This document shows, piece after piece, positions 51,905 to 60,153 of a DNA stretch of 64,000 nucleotides. The stretch's first letter is position 1, and each line of letters starts with the position of its first letter. The translations under genes were made by a program, and so were the position numbers. Below the pieces are notes generated by a model, which had not been told where the DNA came from, searched no databases, and was given only the letters and a program-made list of their open reading frames with translations. The DNA is from Sandaracinaceae bacterium (GTDB lineage Bacteria; Myxococcota_A; Polyangia; Polyangiales; JADJQN01): NCBI GenBank assembly GCA_016712745.1, contig JADJQN010000004.1, positions 124,001-188,000 of the forward strand, given 5' to 3'.

Positions 51905-52599
51905 TTGAGCCACTTGGGGGGATCGTTTGGGGTGCGGCCGCCGGGGATTACTTCGAACGGCCGCTTTTTGGGCGGCTTGCGTGAGGGGCGACTGCCGCTG
52001 GTGGGCCGACCAAGGTATCGCGCGAATGCGTAGCCGCCGGCGATGGCGCCGAGGTCGGCGACGAAGGGGGTGATGTTGCCGCTCGTCACGTAGGACAAGA
52101 AACTGAAGCCGATTGAAATCGCAATCGCGTGCCACGGTTTCATGGGCAGCACGCCCATGAAGGAAACCTGGCCCGCGCGCACACTCGCGATGAACGCGAC
52201 GAAGAGTCCGAACACCATGGGGGATGCGCCGAAGAGCGGAATCATCCCGCGCGACACAAAACTCAACACGAGCACCGGCACTGCGGCGCTCAAGCTGCTC
52301 ACGACCAGCGCTTGAAAAGTCCGCTTGGCACCAAAGCGCTGCTCAAACGGCGAGCCGATCAGATAGAGAAAGAACAACGTGAATAGAAGCGCGGGCAGGC
52401 TGCCCGGTGTCACGGGAACCGCGAAGGGATAGGTGATGACCTGCCACGCCCACGCCACTGACGGCTGCGGGACCAGCGAAAGCCAGCCAAACGTTTCAAT
52501 CGAAGCAAACCGAGCAAGCAACGCCGTCGCCACAAACGCGCTGAAAAGCACGATGAGGACGTTGCGAATGAACTTGCTTAGTGGAGGAAACGCAAACAC
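51901..52599 (-). CDS. Rhomboid-family membrane protein, probably inactive
   Basis: 232 aa with five to six transmembrane helices. The rhomboid fold signature is visible as ITYPFAVPVTPGSLPALLFTLFFLYLIGSPFEQRFG and LFGASPMVFGLFVAF (nucleophile Ser in GASP, canonical GxSG). The TM6 segment reads FVADLGAIAGGYAFARYLG, where active proteases have a catalytic His before the small-residue motif; no His is present. It is therefore best called a rhomboid pseudoprotease, perhaps a membrane chaperone. The C-terminus is a basic cytoplasmic tail. Confidence 0.78.
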   Translation of the reverse strand: MFAFPPLSKFIRNVLIVLFSAFVATALLARFASIETFGWLSLVPQPSVAWAWQVITYPFAVPVTPGSLPALLFTLFFLYLIGSPFEQRFGAKRTFQALVVSSLSAAVPVLVLSFVSRGMIPLFGASPMVFGLFVAFIASVRAGQVSFMGVLPMKPWHAIAISIGFSFLSYVTSGNITPFVADLGAIAGGYAFARYLGRPTSGSRPSRKPPKKRPFEVIPGGRTPNDPPKWLN

Positions 52600-52656
52600 A
52601 ACGCACTAACCATGTGTTCCCGCGCCCAAATCGGCAAGCGGACTTTGCCTTACACC

Positions 52657-52693
52657 AAAGAAAAACGCCCTGATGCGCGAGCACCAGGGCGTT
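52657..52693 (-). terminator. Rho-independent terminator of the repeat lipoprotein gene
   Basis: Read on the minus strand, AACGCCCTG pairs with CAGGGCGTT over nine bases with a 12-base loop and runs directly into TTTTTCTTTG. It is 31 bases after the lipoprotein stop at 52724. This is the clearest terminator in the window. Confidence 0.85.
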
Positions 52694-52723
52694 CACTGCT
52701 GCGAGCGAAGGGGAAGCCGTAGA

Positions 52724-53830
52724 TCAGCCGCCGCTAGCTTGCAGGTCGAGCGCGCAGTTGTAGGTCGCTTGCTCGTTGTCATCGACGGTGAGGTCAGTGC
52801 AGGTAACCGTCCACATCTTCTCGCCCAGCGCATCGTAGCCGTCGACGAGGATGCTGTACGTGCCAGCAACGATTGTGGGCTCTTCGTACACAAGCTGCGA
52901 CGTGCAGGCAACGTGCGAGCTGCGCGTGTCGGGCGGAATGATGGTCGTCGCTGCATTGCGCAACGCGTAACCGATCGTCGCAACGCCTGCGGTCGCGCAA
53001 TCAGCGTCCGACATCGTTGAGCTCGGATCGATGTCGTACGTCAGATTGATCGTCAGGCGCGTCGTCGTCGGGATCGTGACTAGGAAGTTCACCGGCTGAA
53101 GGGTGACGTGGGTCTGGTTCGTGACGACGAGCGGCGTCATGTCGCCCTGCGCGATCACGGTGCCCGTTCCATCAAGTGCCTGCCAACGTGTTGTGTAGCT
53201 GCCATACGCGAGGACCGGAGTCGGACGCGAGTCGAAGCCGCCGTCTGCACACGCGAAGGTGAAGCCCTCGAAGCTGTGCATCGTCATGGCCGCATCGTAG
53301 AAGACCATCCGAACGGTCGCGATGCCGGCCGACGCGCAAAGCGGAGTCGTCGGCGCGGTGCCGTTGATCTGCCACATGCCGTCAACCGAGAAGTCGCTTC
53401 CAAGCGGATTGAAGGTCGGCGTGACAACGAAGTTCACGGCTGCAAGCGTCACGTGAGTCTGGTTGGTGACAACGAGGGGGGTCATCTCGCCCGTTGCGAC
53501 AATGCCACCAGCTGCATTCAACGCACGCCACTGGGTGGTGTAGCTGCCGAAGGCAAGGACCTTAGTCGGGCGGGTGTCGAACGAGCCATCCGTGCACGCA
53601 AACGTGTCGAACACGAACTGCGTCGAGCCATCAAAGAAGAGCATTTGAACTTCGGAGATACCCGCGTCAGCGCAGGACGAAGTGGTCGGCGTGGCGCCAT
53701 TGATCTGCCAGCTTCCATCCACCGAAAAATCACTTCCAAGCGGAGTGAAGGTAACTTCAACCACGCAACCTGCAGCTACCGTCGCCATAAGCGCCGTTGC
53801 TGTCATCCAAGTAAGAAAACGCTTCGTCAT
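52724..53830 (-). CDS. Lipoprotein with tandem 112-residue repeats
   Basis: 368 aa from the ATG at 53830 with GGAGG at the proper distance; a hairpin (GACGGG/CCCGTC, 53846-53862) lies just before it. Signal lipobox VAAGC. Two repeats of 112 residues begin at about 28 and 140 and share PLGSDFSVDG, WQING, FGSYTT/YGSYTT and MTPLVVTNQTHVTL. A third, more divergent unit ends the protein. Each unit looks like an Ig-like beta-sandwich with one conserved Cys pair. A surface adhesin or spacer role is possible but not shown. Confidence 0.75.
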   Translation of the reverse strand: MTKRFLTWMTATALMATVAAGCVVEVTFTPLGSDFSVDGSWQINGATPTTSSCADAGISEVQMLFFDGSTQFVFDTFACTDGSFDTRPTKVLAFGSYTTQWRALNAAGGIVATGEMTPLVVTNQTHVTLAAVNFVVTPTFNPLGSDFSVDGMWQINGTAPTTPLCASAGIATVRMVFYDAAMTMHSFEGFTFACADGGFDSRPTPVLAYGSYTTRWQALDGTGTVIAQGDMTPLVVTNQTHVTLQPVNFLVTIPTTTRLTINLTYDIDPSSTMSDADCATAGVATIGYALRNAATTIIPPDTRSSHVACTSQLVYEEPTIVAGTYSILVDGYDALGEKMWTVTCTDLTVDDNEQATYNCALDLQASGG

Positions 53831-54001
53831 TATTAAGCCTCCGTGACGGGTCCGGCCCGTCGTAGTCTCACCACGTTGCCACCGACCGTCATGGACGGTT
53901 CGCGTAGCGTCTCGATTCAAAGATTGCGCCCCGAACATCCCTGCAATCTGGCGAGAAGATAAGGATTTCGCCGCGTTTGGTCAAACTGTTCGGCGGAGGC
54001 C

Positions 54002-54029
54002 TTGACCGTGAAAAGTCGATGGCTAGCTT
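54002..54029 (+). promoter_or_regulatory. Possible promoter of the hsp20 gene
   Basis: TTGACC (54002-54007), 16-base spacer, TAGCTT (54024-54029), about 100 bases before the start. The region 53831-54130 is otherwise free of coding sequence. A sigma-32 promoter was expected but I do not see a convincing one. Confidence 0.3.
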
Positions 54030-54052
54030 TGCTTACGTCCGAAGGCAAACAC

Positions 54053-54079
54053 GAATTCGGCTCAAATAGAGCCGGATTC
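54053..54079 (+). promoter_or_regulatory. Leader hairpin upstream of hsp20
   Basis: GAATTCGGCTC and GAGCCGGATTC form an 11-bp stem with one wobble and loop AAATA, ending 51 bases before the ATG. It is not a CIRCE element (TTAGCACTC arms are lacking). It may influence translation or transcription of hsp20. Confidence 0.4.
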
Positions 54080-54130
54080 TGACGCGGACTTTTATTCGCG
54101 AGGCAAAACGCCACGCAGGAGGAGATTCGT

Positions 54131-54862
54131 ATGTTGACTCGCTGGGACCCATTTTCAGACATGTCGCGTCTTCAAGATGAAGTGAATGGTTGGCTGGGCT
54201 CGAACGGCCGCCGCTTCGGCTTCACGCCTGCTGTCGACATCTTCGAAGAGAAGGACGCAATCGTCGTGTGCGCCGAGCTGCCGGGCATGACCACCAAAGA
54301 TGTAACCGTCGATGTTGAGAACAACATTCTCACGCTAAAGGGCGAACGAAAGTTCGAGCGCAAGTTTGAGAACGACACCAAGCGCGATGGCTATCACCGC
54401 GTGGAGCGCGCATACGGAACATTCAGTCGATCGTTTGCGCTTACGAACGTCGTCGAGCCCGACAAGATTCAGGCGGAGATGAAGGACGGCGTGCTCACGG
54501 TTCGTATTCCGAAGCGCGCGGAAGTCCTTGCACGCAAGATCGAAATCAAGGGCTTAGCGGGGACCGCACCTAAACGCGCACGCAGCTCAAAAGAAAACGG
54601 CGAGGGACAAAAAGTCTCTCGCCGTCATTCTTTGTGCAACGCGAGCAGGGTCTACTTTTCGAAGGCCTCGGTGATGAGCTTGAACTGCTCGACTTTGTGG
54701 CTTGCCATCGAGCCCGTTGCGGGGCTCGCGCTTTCAACGCGCGCGATGCAGCGCAGGCTGCGCCCGTCAAGCATGGGCGGGATGGTCGCGTTGAGCACAT
54801 ACCAGGCGCCGGAGTTGGTCGGCTCCTCTTGTACCCAGACAAGCTCAGTCTTCTTGCTGTAG
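54131..54862 (+). CDS. Hsp20/alpha-crystallin small heat-shock protein, with a read-through C-terminus
   Basis: The ATG at 54131 follows AGGAGGA. Residues 1 to about 145 are a complete small heat-shock protein: MLTRWDPFSDMSRLQDEVN, ELPGMTTKDVTVDVENNILTLKGER, MKDGVLTVRIPKRAEVLARKIEIKG. It is an ATP-independent holdase. The frame then has no stop and continues about 95 residues, through the hairpin at 54597-54625 and antisense to the 3' end of sucA. This extension has no homology that I can see and is probably a stop-loss or a single-base error; normal members end near residue 145-155. Confidence 0.85.
   Translation: MLTRWDPFSDMSRLQDEVNGWLGSNGRRFGFTPAVDIFEEKDAIVVCAELPGMTTKDVTVDVENNILTLKGERKFERKFENDTKRDGYHRVERAYGTFSRSFALTNVVEPDKIQAEMKDGVLTVRIPKRAEVLARKIEIKGLAGTAPKRARSSKENGEGQKVSRRHSLCNASRVYFSKASVMSLNCSTLWLAIEPVAGLALSTRAMQRRLRPSSMGGMVALSTYQAPELVGSSCTQTSSVFLL
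54597..54625. terminator. Bidirectional hairpin terminator between hsp20 and sucA
   Basis: ACGGCGAG and CTCGCCGT pair, followed inwards by a G-T wobble and GAC/GTC, around an AAAAA loop; CATTCTTTG follows on the plus strand. It is placed where an ordinary hsp20 gene would already have ended and 27 bases beyond the sucA stop. Confidence 0.6.
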
Positions 54863-57528
54863 GGGGCGAAGGTGCGCTTCATCTCTTCTTGGTTGAGCGG
54901 GTAGAGCTGCTCAAGGCGAACGATGTGAATGTCGGTCGCGCCCTTCTCCTTCTGCGCAGCAGCCAGATCGTAGTAGACCTTGCCCGAGCAGATGAGAACG
55001 CGGCGCACCTTCTTCGGATCGGTTCCGGACGCGTCGGGGATAATGCGCTTGAACTCGCCGTTCGCGAGATCGTCGAGCGTGCTCATCGCGACGGGCGCGC
55101 GAAGCAAGCTCTTAGGCGTCATGATGATGAGCGGTTTACGCCACGGGCGAAGCGATTGACGACGCAGCGAGTGGAAGATCTGCGCTGCACTCGTGAGATT
55201 CTGAACCTGGATATTGTCTTCGGCGGCGAGCGTCATGAAGCGCTCAAGACGCGCGCTCGAATGCTCGGGGCCTTGGCCTTCAAAGCCGTGAGGCAAGAGC
55301 ATGACGAGTCCGCTCAAGCGGTACCACTTGTCTTCGCCCGAGACGATGAACTGATCGATGATGACCTGCGCACCGTTGGCGAAGTCGCCGAACTGCGCCT
55401 CCCACAAAACCAACGCGTCCGGTGAATCCAGGCTGTAGCCGTACTCGAAGCCAAGCACGCCTTGCTCGGAAAGCGAGCTGTCCCAGACTTCGAAGCGCGC
55501 TTGGTCCGCGCCCACATTGCACAGCGGTGTGTAGCGCTCGCCGGTTGCGGAATCGAACAAGACCGCGTGGCGATGACTGAAAGTGCCGCGTCGCGCGTCT
55601 TGACCTGTGATGCGCACCGGTGTTCCGTCGGCGACAAGTGTCGCGAACGCGAGATGTTCGGCACAACCCCAATCGAGTGGAGCGCCTTCGGCAGATTTGG
55701 CACGGCCGCCGAGAACGCCACTCAGGACCTTGGGATTCACGCGGAAGCCGGTGGGTGTTGTGGTGATCTTCTTTACGAGCTCGATCAGCTTCTCTTTGGG
55801 ATACTTTGTCGAGACCTCAGGCGCCTCGAGATCCGGGCCGCCTTTGTACTTCTGCCAAACGCCCCCCATCGTGTGGGCCTTCGGAACCTGATCGCTCGTG
55901 CGCGCTTCTTTCAATGCTTCTTCGAGCGCATTCTTGCTGGCGACGACGATGTCGTCTGCGGTCTTCTCGTTGATGGCCCCCATCGAAACAAGACGCTTCA
56001 CGTAAACCTGGCGCACCGTCGGCTTCGCATCGATCGCGCCGTACATAACTGGCTGCGTGAAGCGAGGCTCGTCCGCTTCGTTGTGGCCGTACTTGCGGTA
56101 GCAGTACATGTCGATGACGACGTCCTTGCCGTAGCGCTGACGGTATTCGGTCGCGAGGCGCACGACCTGCACGACCGCTTCCGGATCCTCACCGTTCACG
56201 TGGAAGACCGGGCAGCGAAGCATGCGCGTGATGTCCGTCGAGTAACGCGTCGAACGTGCGTCATCGGTGTTGGTCGTGAAACCGATCTGGTTGTTGATGA
56301 CGACGTGAACGGTTCCGCCCGTCGCGTAGCCTTGCAACAAGGAGAGGTTTAGCGTCTCGGGAACAATGCCCTGACCGATGAATGCGGCGTCGCCATGGAT
56401 GAGAAGGGGCAATACGCGCGTGCGTGTCTTGGTATCACCCGCGCGGTCCTGCTTCGCACGCACGCGGCCTTCGACGACCGGGTTCACAAACTCCAAGTGA
56501 CTCGGGTTGAAGGCGAGGGTGAGATGCACCTTCTGGCCCGTCGTGATCGTACGATCCGACGAGTAGCCCAGGTGGTATTTCACGTCGCCGCGACCGAGGT
56601 TGAGCTCCGGATATTTGTCTTGGAATGCTACGAAGATTTCCTTCGGGCTCTTCTCTAAGATGTTGGCGAGCACGTTCAAGCGCCCGCGATGCGCCATGCC
56701 GAAGACGATCTCTTCGACACCGAGGCGTCCTGAGTACTCGATCAAAAGATCGAGAAGCGGGATCACGCTTTCGCCGCCTTCGAGCGAGAAGCGTTTTGCG
56801 CCTACGAAATTGGTGTGAATAAAGGTCTCAAAGACTTCCGCGTCCGAGAGCTTCGTGAGAACGCGAACCTGCTCATCGCGCGAAAGCTCCACGCGATTCT
56901 GCGTGAGCTCCATGCGGTCTTGCAGCCACTGACGCTCTTGCGGCTCATCGATGAACGTGAACTCCACGCCGATTGAACGGCAATACGTCTCTTGCAGACG
57001 CGCAACGATTTCGCGAAGCGGAAGCTCGGCGGGACCCGCCATGTCGCCGGTGGAGAACTCGGTGTCGGCATCCACTTCGGCGAGGCCAAAACCGGAAAGG
57101 TCGAGTTCGGGCGGCGGTGATTGTAAAAGGCCAAGCGGATCGATCTTCGCAAAGAGATGGCCGCGCACGCGATAAGCATTCACGAGCGCGGAGACACGAC
57201 CTTGAAGGGCTGTTGCTTCCGAAACATTGGCGGGCGGGTGGGACGAGCGAAGGCGGGTTCCATCCCAGCCCGGAACGTACTCGGCCGCGCGCGGGAGGAT
57301 CTGCGCGACGGTGCCCATCGAGCGCACCGCTTGTGCGTTGCCGTTGCCATTGCCATTGCCCTTCGCGACCGGGGAAACGATCGAGCCGGGAACTGTTCGT
57401 CCGCGCGGCGGGTTATCGAGGTTCTCGAAGTAACGCCGCCACGACTCCTCTACGGAGAGGGGGTTGTCGCAATAACGAAGGTAGAGCTCTTCAACGAGGC
57501 CCTGATTCTCGCCAAAATCTTGATCCAT
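54652..57528 (-). CDS. sucA: 2-oxoglutarate dehydrogenase E1 component
   Basis: 958 aa from the ATG at 57528 (a GTG at 57549 would add seven residues). Thiamine diphosphate enzyme that decarboxylates 2-oxoglutarate in the TCA cycle. The N-terminal LVEELYLRYCDNPLSVEESW is the family start. A Gly/Asn repeat (GNGNGNGN) lies in the linker. Then come MAHRGRLNVLANIL, the ThDP site region LLIHGDAAFIGQGIVPETLNLS and NNQIGFTT, and C-terminal EYGYSLDSPDALVLWEAQFGDFANGAQ. E2 and E3 genes are not in the window. The 3' end overlaps the extended hsp20 reading frame on the other strand. Confidence 0.95.
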   Translation of the reverse strand: MDQDFGENQGLVEELYLRYCDNPLSVEESWRRYFENLDNPPRGRTVPGSIVSPVAKGNGNGNGNAQAVRSMGTVAQILPRAAEYVPGWDGTRLRSSHPPANVSEATALQGRVSALVNAYRVRGHLFAKIDPLGLLQSPPPELDLSGFGLAEVDADTEFSTGDMAGPAELPLREIVARLQETYCRSIGVEFTFIDEPQERQWLQDRMELTQNRVELSRDEQVRVLTKLSDAEVFETFIHTNFVGAKRFSLEGGESVIPLLDLLIEYSGRLGVEEIVFGMAHRGRLNVLANILEKSPKEIFVAFQDKYPELNLGRGDVKYHLGYSSDRTITTGQKVHLTLAFNPSHLEFVNPVVEGRVRAKQDRAGDTKTRTRVLPLLIHGDAAFIGQGIVPETLNLSLLQGYATGGTVHVVINNQIGFTTNTDDARSTRYSTDITRMLRCPVFHVNGEDPEAVVQVVRLATEYRQRYGKDVVIDMYCYRKYGHNEADEPRFTQPVMYGAIDAKPTVRQVYVKRLVSMGAINEKTADDIVVASKNALEEALKEARTSDQVPKAHTMGGVWQKYKGGPDLEAPEVSTKYPKEKLIELVKKITTTPTGFRVNPKVLSGVLGGRAKSAEGAPLDWGCAEHLAFATLVADGTPVRITGQDARRGTFSHRHAVLFDSATGERYTPLCNVGADQARFEVWDSSLSEQGVLGFEYGYSLDSPDALVLWEAQFGDFANGAQVIIDQFIVSGEDKWYRLSGLVMLLPHGFEGQGPEHSSARLERFMTLAAEDNIQVQNLTSAAQIFHSLRRQSLRPWRKPLIIMTPKSLLRAPVAMSTLDDLANGEFKRIIPDASGTDPKKVRRVLICSGKVYYDLAAAQKEKGATDIHIVRLEQLYPLNQEEMKRTFAPYSKKTELVWVQEEPTNSGAWYVLNATIPPMLDGRSLRCIARVESASPATGSMASHKVEQFKLITEAFEK

Positions 57529-57595
57529 CGAGGCGGACTTTACTCCCAAGTGGGAGTGTTCTCAAACCGCCTACCGGCCCGGAAATATAGCCTAT

Positions 57596-58408
57596 TCAGC
57601 CGTCGACCGACTCCTTCCACGCGACCCACGCCGCTGACTGGCTCGGCGGGGCATCGAGGACATGCGAGCGAACGGTTCTTAGGCGAATAAAATCGTACAC
57701 GGCTGACGTCACAGTCTGCCCTTCGCGCGCGCTAGCGATCGTCGTCGTTGAGGGCACCCCCCACCCGCCATGCATGTCGACATTGAACACGGAGACTGGG
57801 TGCGGGCTCATGCTGTCGTGGCACACGGTGTCACCGTGAGTGAAGCTAAACTCCGCGGCCGGCTCGTTGCTGGCACCGAGCGTTTGGTCGCTGGCGAAAA
57901 ACTGAAAGCCGAACCCGCACGCGCACGAGACGCAGTCGCACACCGCGTCGGTCGTTATGAGCAACGAGGTGTCCGTGAACGTGGCGTGAACCACCGCGCC
58001 GAGGCCCGCGATGTGATCTGCGAGGTCTGTTCCCACGTTGCTTACGTGCAGATAGCAAGCGAAGTCAAAGCCTGGATCTCCCATGCCGACGCCAATTCGA
58101 AAGCGGACGCCATCCATCTCCTCGTCGGCGACGAGTTCCTGAAGCTCGCCGCTCACGGTCGGACCCTCGCAGTTGGCTTCCAAGCCCAGTGCCGTTTCCA
58201 CGGTGACGCGAATAGGGATCTCCAGAGCTGGCATGCACAGCGAGCCGCCCGCATCGGATGTAGACGAGGCATCGCCTGAGCCAAGGTCAACGCTCGCATC
58301 ACGCCCTGCGCCGCCATCAATGTCGGATGTCCCACCGTGACTCGATGAGCAGGCGCATCCGAACAAGACCGTGAAAATCGCGAAAGGCGTTACGAAGAAC
58401 TGGCGCAT
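57596..58408 (-). CDS. Lipoprotein with Asp/Ala/Gly linker
   Basis: 270 aa from the ATG at 58408. Signal MRQFFVTPFAIFTVLFGC with lipobox LFGC. A linker of about 40 residues (DIDGGAGRDASVDLGSGD) is typical of myxobacterial secreted proteins. The mature domain has eight cysteines, including CDCVSCACGF, and FNVDMHGGWG. The fold is unknown. It lies 67 bases downstream of sucA and 18 bases downstream of the desaturase stop, all on the minus strand. Confidence 0.7.
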   Translation of the reverse strand: MRQFFVTPFAIFTVLFGCACSSSHGGTSDIDGGAGRDASVDLGSGDASSTSDAGGSLCMPALEIPIRVTVETALGLEANCEGPTVSGELQELVADEEMDGVRFRIGVGMGDPGFDFACYLHVSNVGTDLADHIAGLGAVVHATFTDTSLLITTDAVCDCVSCACGFGFQFFASDQTLGASNEPAAEFSFTHGDTVCHDSMSPHPVSVFNVDMHGGWGVPSTTTIASAREGQTVTSAVYDFIRLRTVRSHVLDAPPSQSAAWVAWKESVDG

Positions 58409-58426
58409 AAGCATGCGCGAAGCGTG

Positions 58427-59242
58427 CTACTCCGCAGCTTCGAGCGCAACTGGAGCGAGGGGCGCTTCGGGCTTGATTTGGTTGTCAGCGGGCGTCCAGC
58501 GAGCTTTCTGGTAGTTCGGCGCGAGCTTGATGATGCCGAGCATCGCGAAGACGCGGATGACCTGCCATGAAGGATCGATCTCGAACCAACGCGACGCGAA
58601 GTTCGGGGACATACCGAACTTGTGATGGTTGTTCTGAAAGAGCTCGCCCATCGTGAGGAAGTCGAAGATCAATGTGTTGCGCGATTTGTCGTCGCTCGCG
58701 TAGTTGCGATATCCGTACTTGTGTCCGCCCCAGTTCACGATGGCGCCGTGGATCGGACCCATCAAGAAGTGAACGGGCAGAAGCAAGAACCAATGCCAGC
58801 TCGGCGCGAAGTGAATGTAGAACATCGTGTACGCAGTGCCGAATGCGATGCGTGTGAGCCAGCTGTCAGCAACGCGCTCGAGCGCCGGCCACTCGGGCGT
58901 CCAGCCCTCAAAACGCGGCTCGGCGTGGATGCGGCGCTTGCTGATGCCTTCGTAGCGAAGCTTGGTGTGCCACATCATCTTGAAGAAGTTGGGGTAGATG
59001 TGCGGCGAGTGCGGGTCGCGCGCAGTATCGCTGAAGGCGTGATGCTCGCGATGGAGAATCGCGTAGGCACGCGGATTCAAATACGAGGAGCCTTGAAAGA
59101 AGACCGTGGTGAGATGGAAGAAGCGCTCCCAACCCTTCGTCATGGTGAACATGCGGTGGGCGCCATAGCGATGATGGAAGAAGGTCTGGAAGAACACAGA
59201 CAGAATCCAGTGCGATACGAAGAAGATCAGAATGGCGGTCAC
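58427..59242 (-). CDS. Acyl-CoA/acyl-lipid delta-9-type fatty acid desaturase
   Basis: 271 aa from a GTG at 59242, with AAGGAG six bases upstream. Membrane di-iron enzyme that inserts a double bond into an acyl chain. The histidine boxes are HHRYGAH (HxxxxH), HREHHAF (HxxHH), GGHKYGY and NNHHKF (HxxHH-like), with several hydrophobic segments between. The short, compact form resembles bacterial stearoyl-CoA desaturases. It would adjust membrane fluidity, alongside the PlsB-like enzyme elsewhere in the window. Confidence 0.9.
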   Translation of the reverse strand: MTAILIFFVSHWILSVFFQTFFHHRYGAHRMFTMTKGWERFFHLTTVFFQGSSYLNPRAYAILHREHHAFSDTARDPHSPHIYPNFFKMMWHTKLRYEGISKRRIHAEPRFEGWTPEWPALERVADSWLTRIAFGTAYTMFYIHFAPSWHWFLLLPVHFLMGPIHGAIVNWGGHKYGYRNYASDDKSRNTLIFDFLTMGELFQNNHHKFGMSPNFASRWFEIDPSWQVIRVFAMLGIIKLAPNYQKARWTPADNQIKPEAPLAPVALEAAE

Positions 59243-59388
59243 GCGCGGCTCCTTGAGATGCTCTAGTGAAACACCCCTAGGTACGGACCGTGTCGCCGCA
59301 CTGTCATGATTCGGTCATGGCCGCCGTGATCTGTTGCGGCGCGTCATTTGGCTATCCTCGGACAAGGTGCACTTTGTTGGGCATTAAT

Positions 59389-59403
59389 GGGCACTCGGTG
59401 CCC
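59389..59403 (+). other. GGGCAC-TCG-GTGCCC hairpin in the desaturase-UDG intergenic region
   Basis: This is the only structured element I see in the 293-base region 59243-59535 between two divergent genes. It lies 133 bases before the glycosylase start. No promoter there is clear enough to name. Confidence 0.3.
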
Positions 59404-59535
59404 GACCGCACTGCATCGTGACGAGCGTCGCGTACGAGATGTGATAGTCGGGCGCGCCTGGCGGCTGAATGCGCGTAACTTCGGCGTCGTCGATTCTCAC
59501 GTGCCGTAGGACGCCCCGGGCCCTATTAACCCGCA

Positions 59536-60147
59536 ATGCTCGCGCGGCTTAAGGTTCATCGCGAATCGCTTCTGCAGTGCCGACGCTGCCCCGACATGAT
59601 CGGGCCGGTGGTGAGCGGCGCCGCCGTCACGACGCGAATCTACTTCATCGGCCAAGCGCCCGGTCCCCGCGAAGGTGAGCTGGGCAAACCTTTCGCGTGG
59701 ACGGCCGGCAAGCGACTCTTTTCCTGGTTTGAAACGCTCGGTGTCAGCGAAGAAGAATTTCGAGCCAAGGTTTATATTGCCGCAGTCGCGCGATGCTTTC
59801 CGGGCAAAGCCAAAAAGGGCGGCGGCGATCGGGTTCCGTCGCGTGAAGAAGTTGAGCAGTGTGCGATGTGGATGAGCGAAGAGGTTCGCATCATTCGGCC
59901 CAAGCTCGTGATCGCCGTCGGACGCTTGGCGATCGAGCAGGTGCGTGGGGACAAGCTCGGCTTGCTCGAAGAAGCGGTTGGGGAAGTGCGACGCGCGCGC
60001 TTCTTCGATCACGATGTGGATTATGTTGCGCTGCCGCATCCGAGCGGCCTCAGCTCGTGGCACAAAACCGAGCCGGGCAAGACCTTGCTCACCAAAGCGC
60101 TCACGGCGCTGCGCGTGCACGAGGCGTGGCGCGCAACATTCGAGTAA
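59536..60147 (+). CDS. Uracil-DNA glycosylase, iron-sulfur (family 4/5-like)
   Basis: 203 aa. Removes uracil from DNA in base-excision repair. Motif A is FIGQAPGPREGELGKPF (39-52) and motif B is HPSGLS (His168). Four cysteines (15, 18, 87, 109) with spacing CxxC...C...C match the [4Fe-4S] ligands of the thermophile-type families. Motif A has GQAPG, where family 4 usually has GEAPG. The Gln-for-Glu difference and the missing water-activating Asp make the subfamily uncertain. Confidence 0.85.
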   Translation: MLARLKVHRESLLQCRRCPDMIGPVVSGAAVTTRIYFIGQAPGPREGELGKPFAWTAGKRLFSWFETLGVSEEEFRAKVYIAAVARCFPGKAKKGGGDRVPSREEVEQCAMWMSEEVRIIRPKLVIAVGRLAIEQVRGDKLGLLEEAVGEVRRARFFDHDVDYVALPHPSGLSSWHKTEPGKTLLTKALTALRVHEAWRATFE

Positions 60148-60153
60148 GTGTGT

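Noticed and set aside
54053..54079. CIRCE (HrcA) element before hsp20
   Set aside because: Arm sequence does not match TTAGCACTC/GAGTGCTAA and the loop is five bases, not nine.
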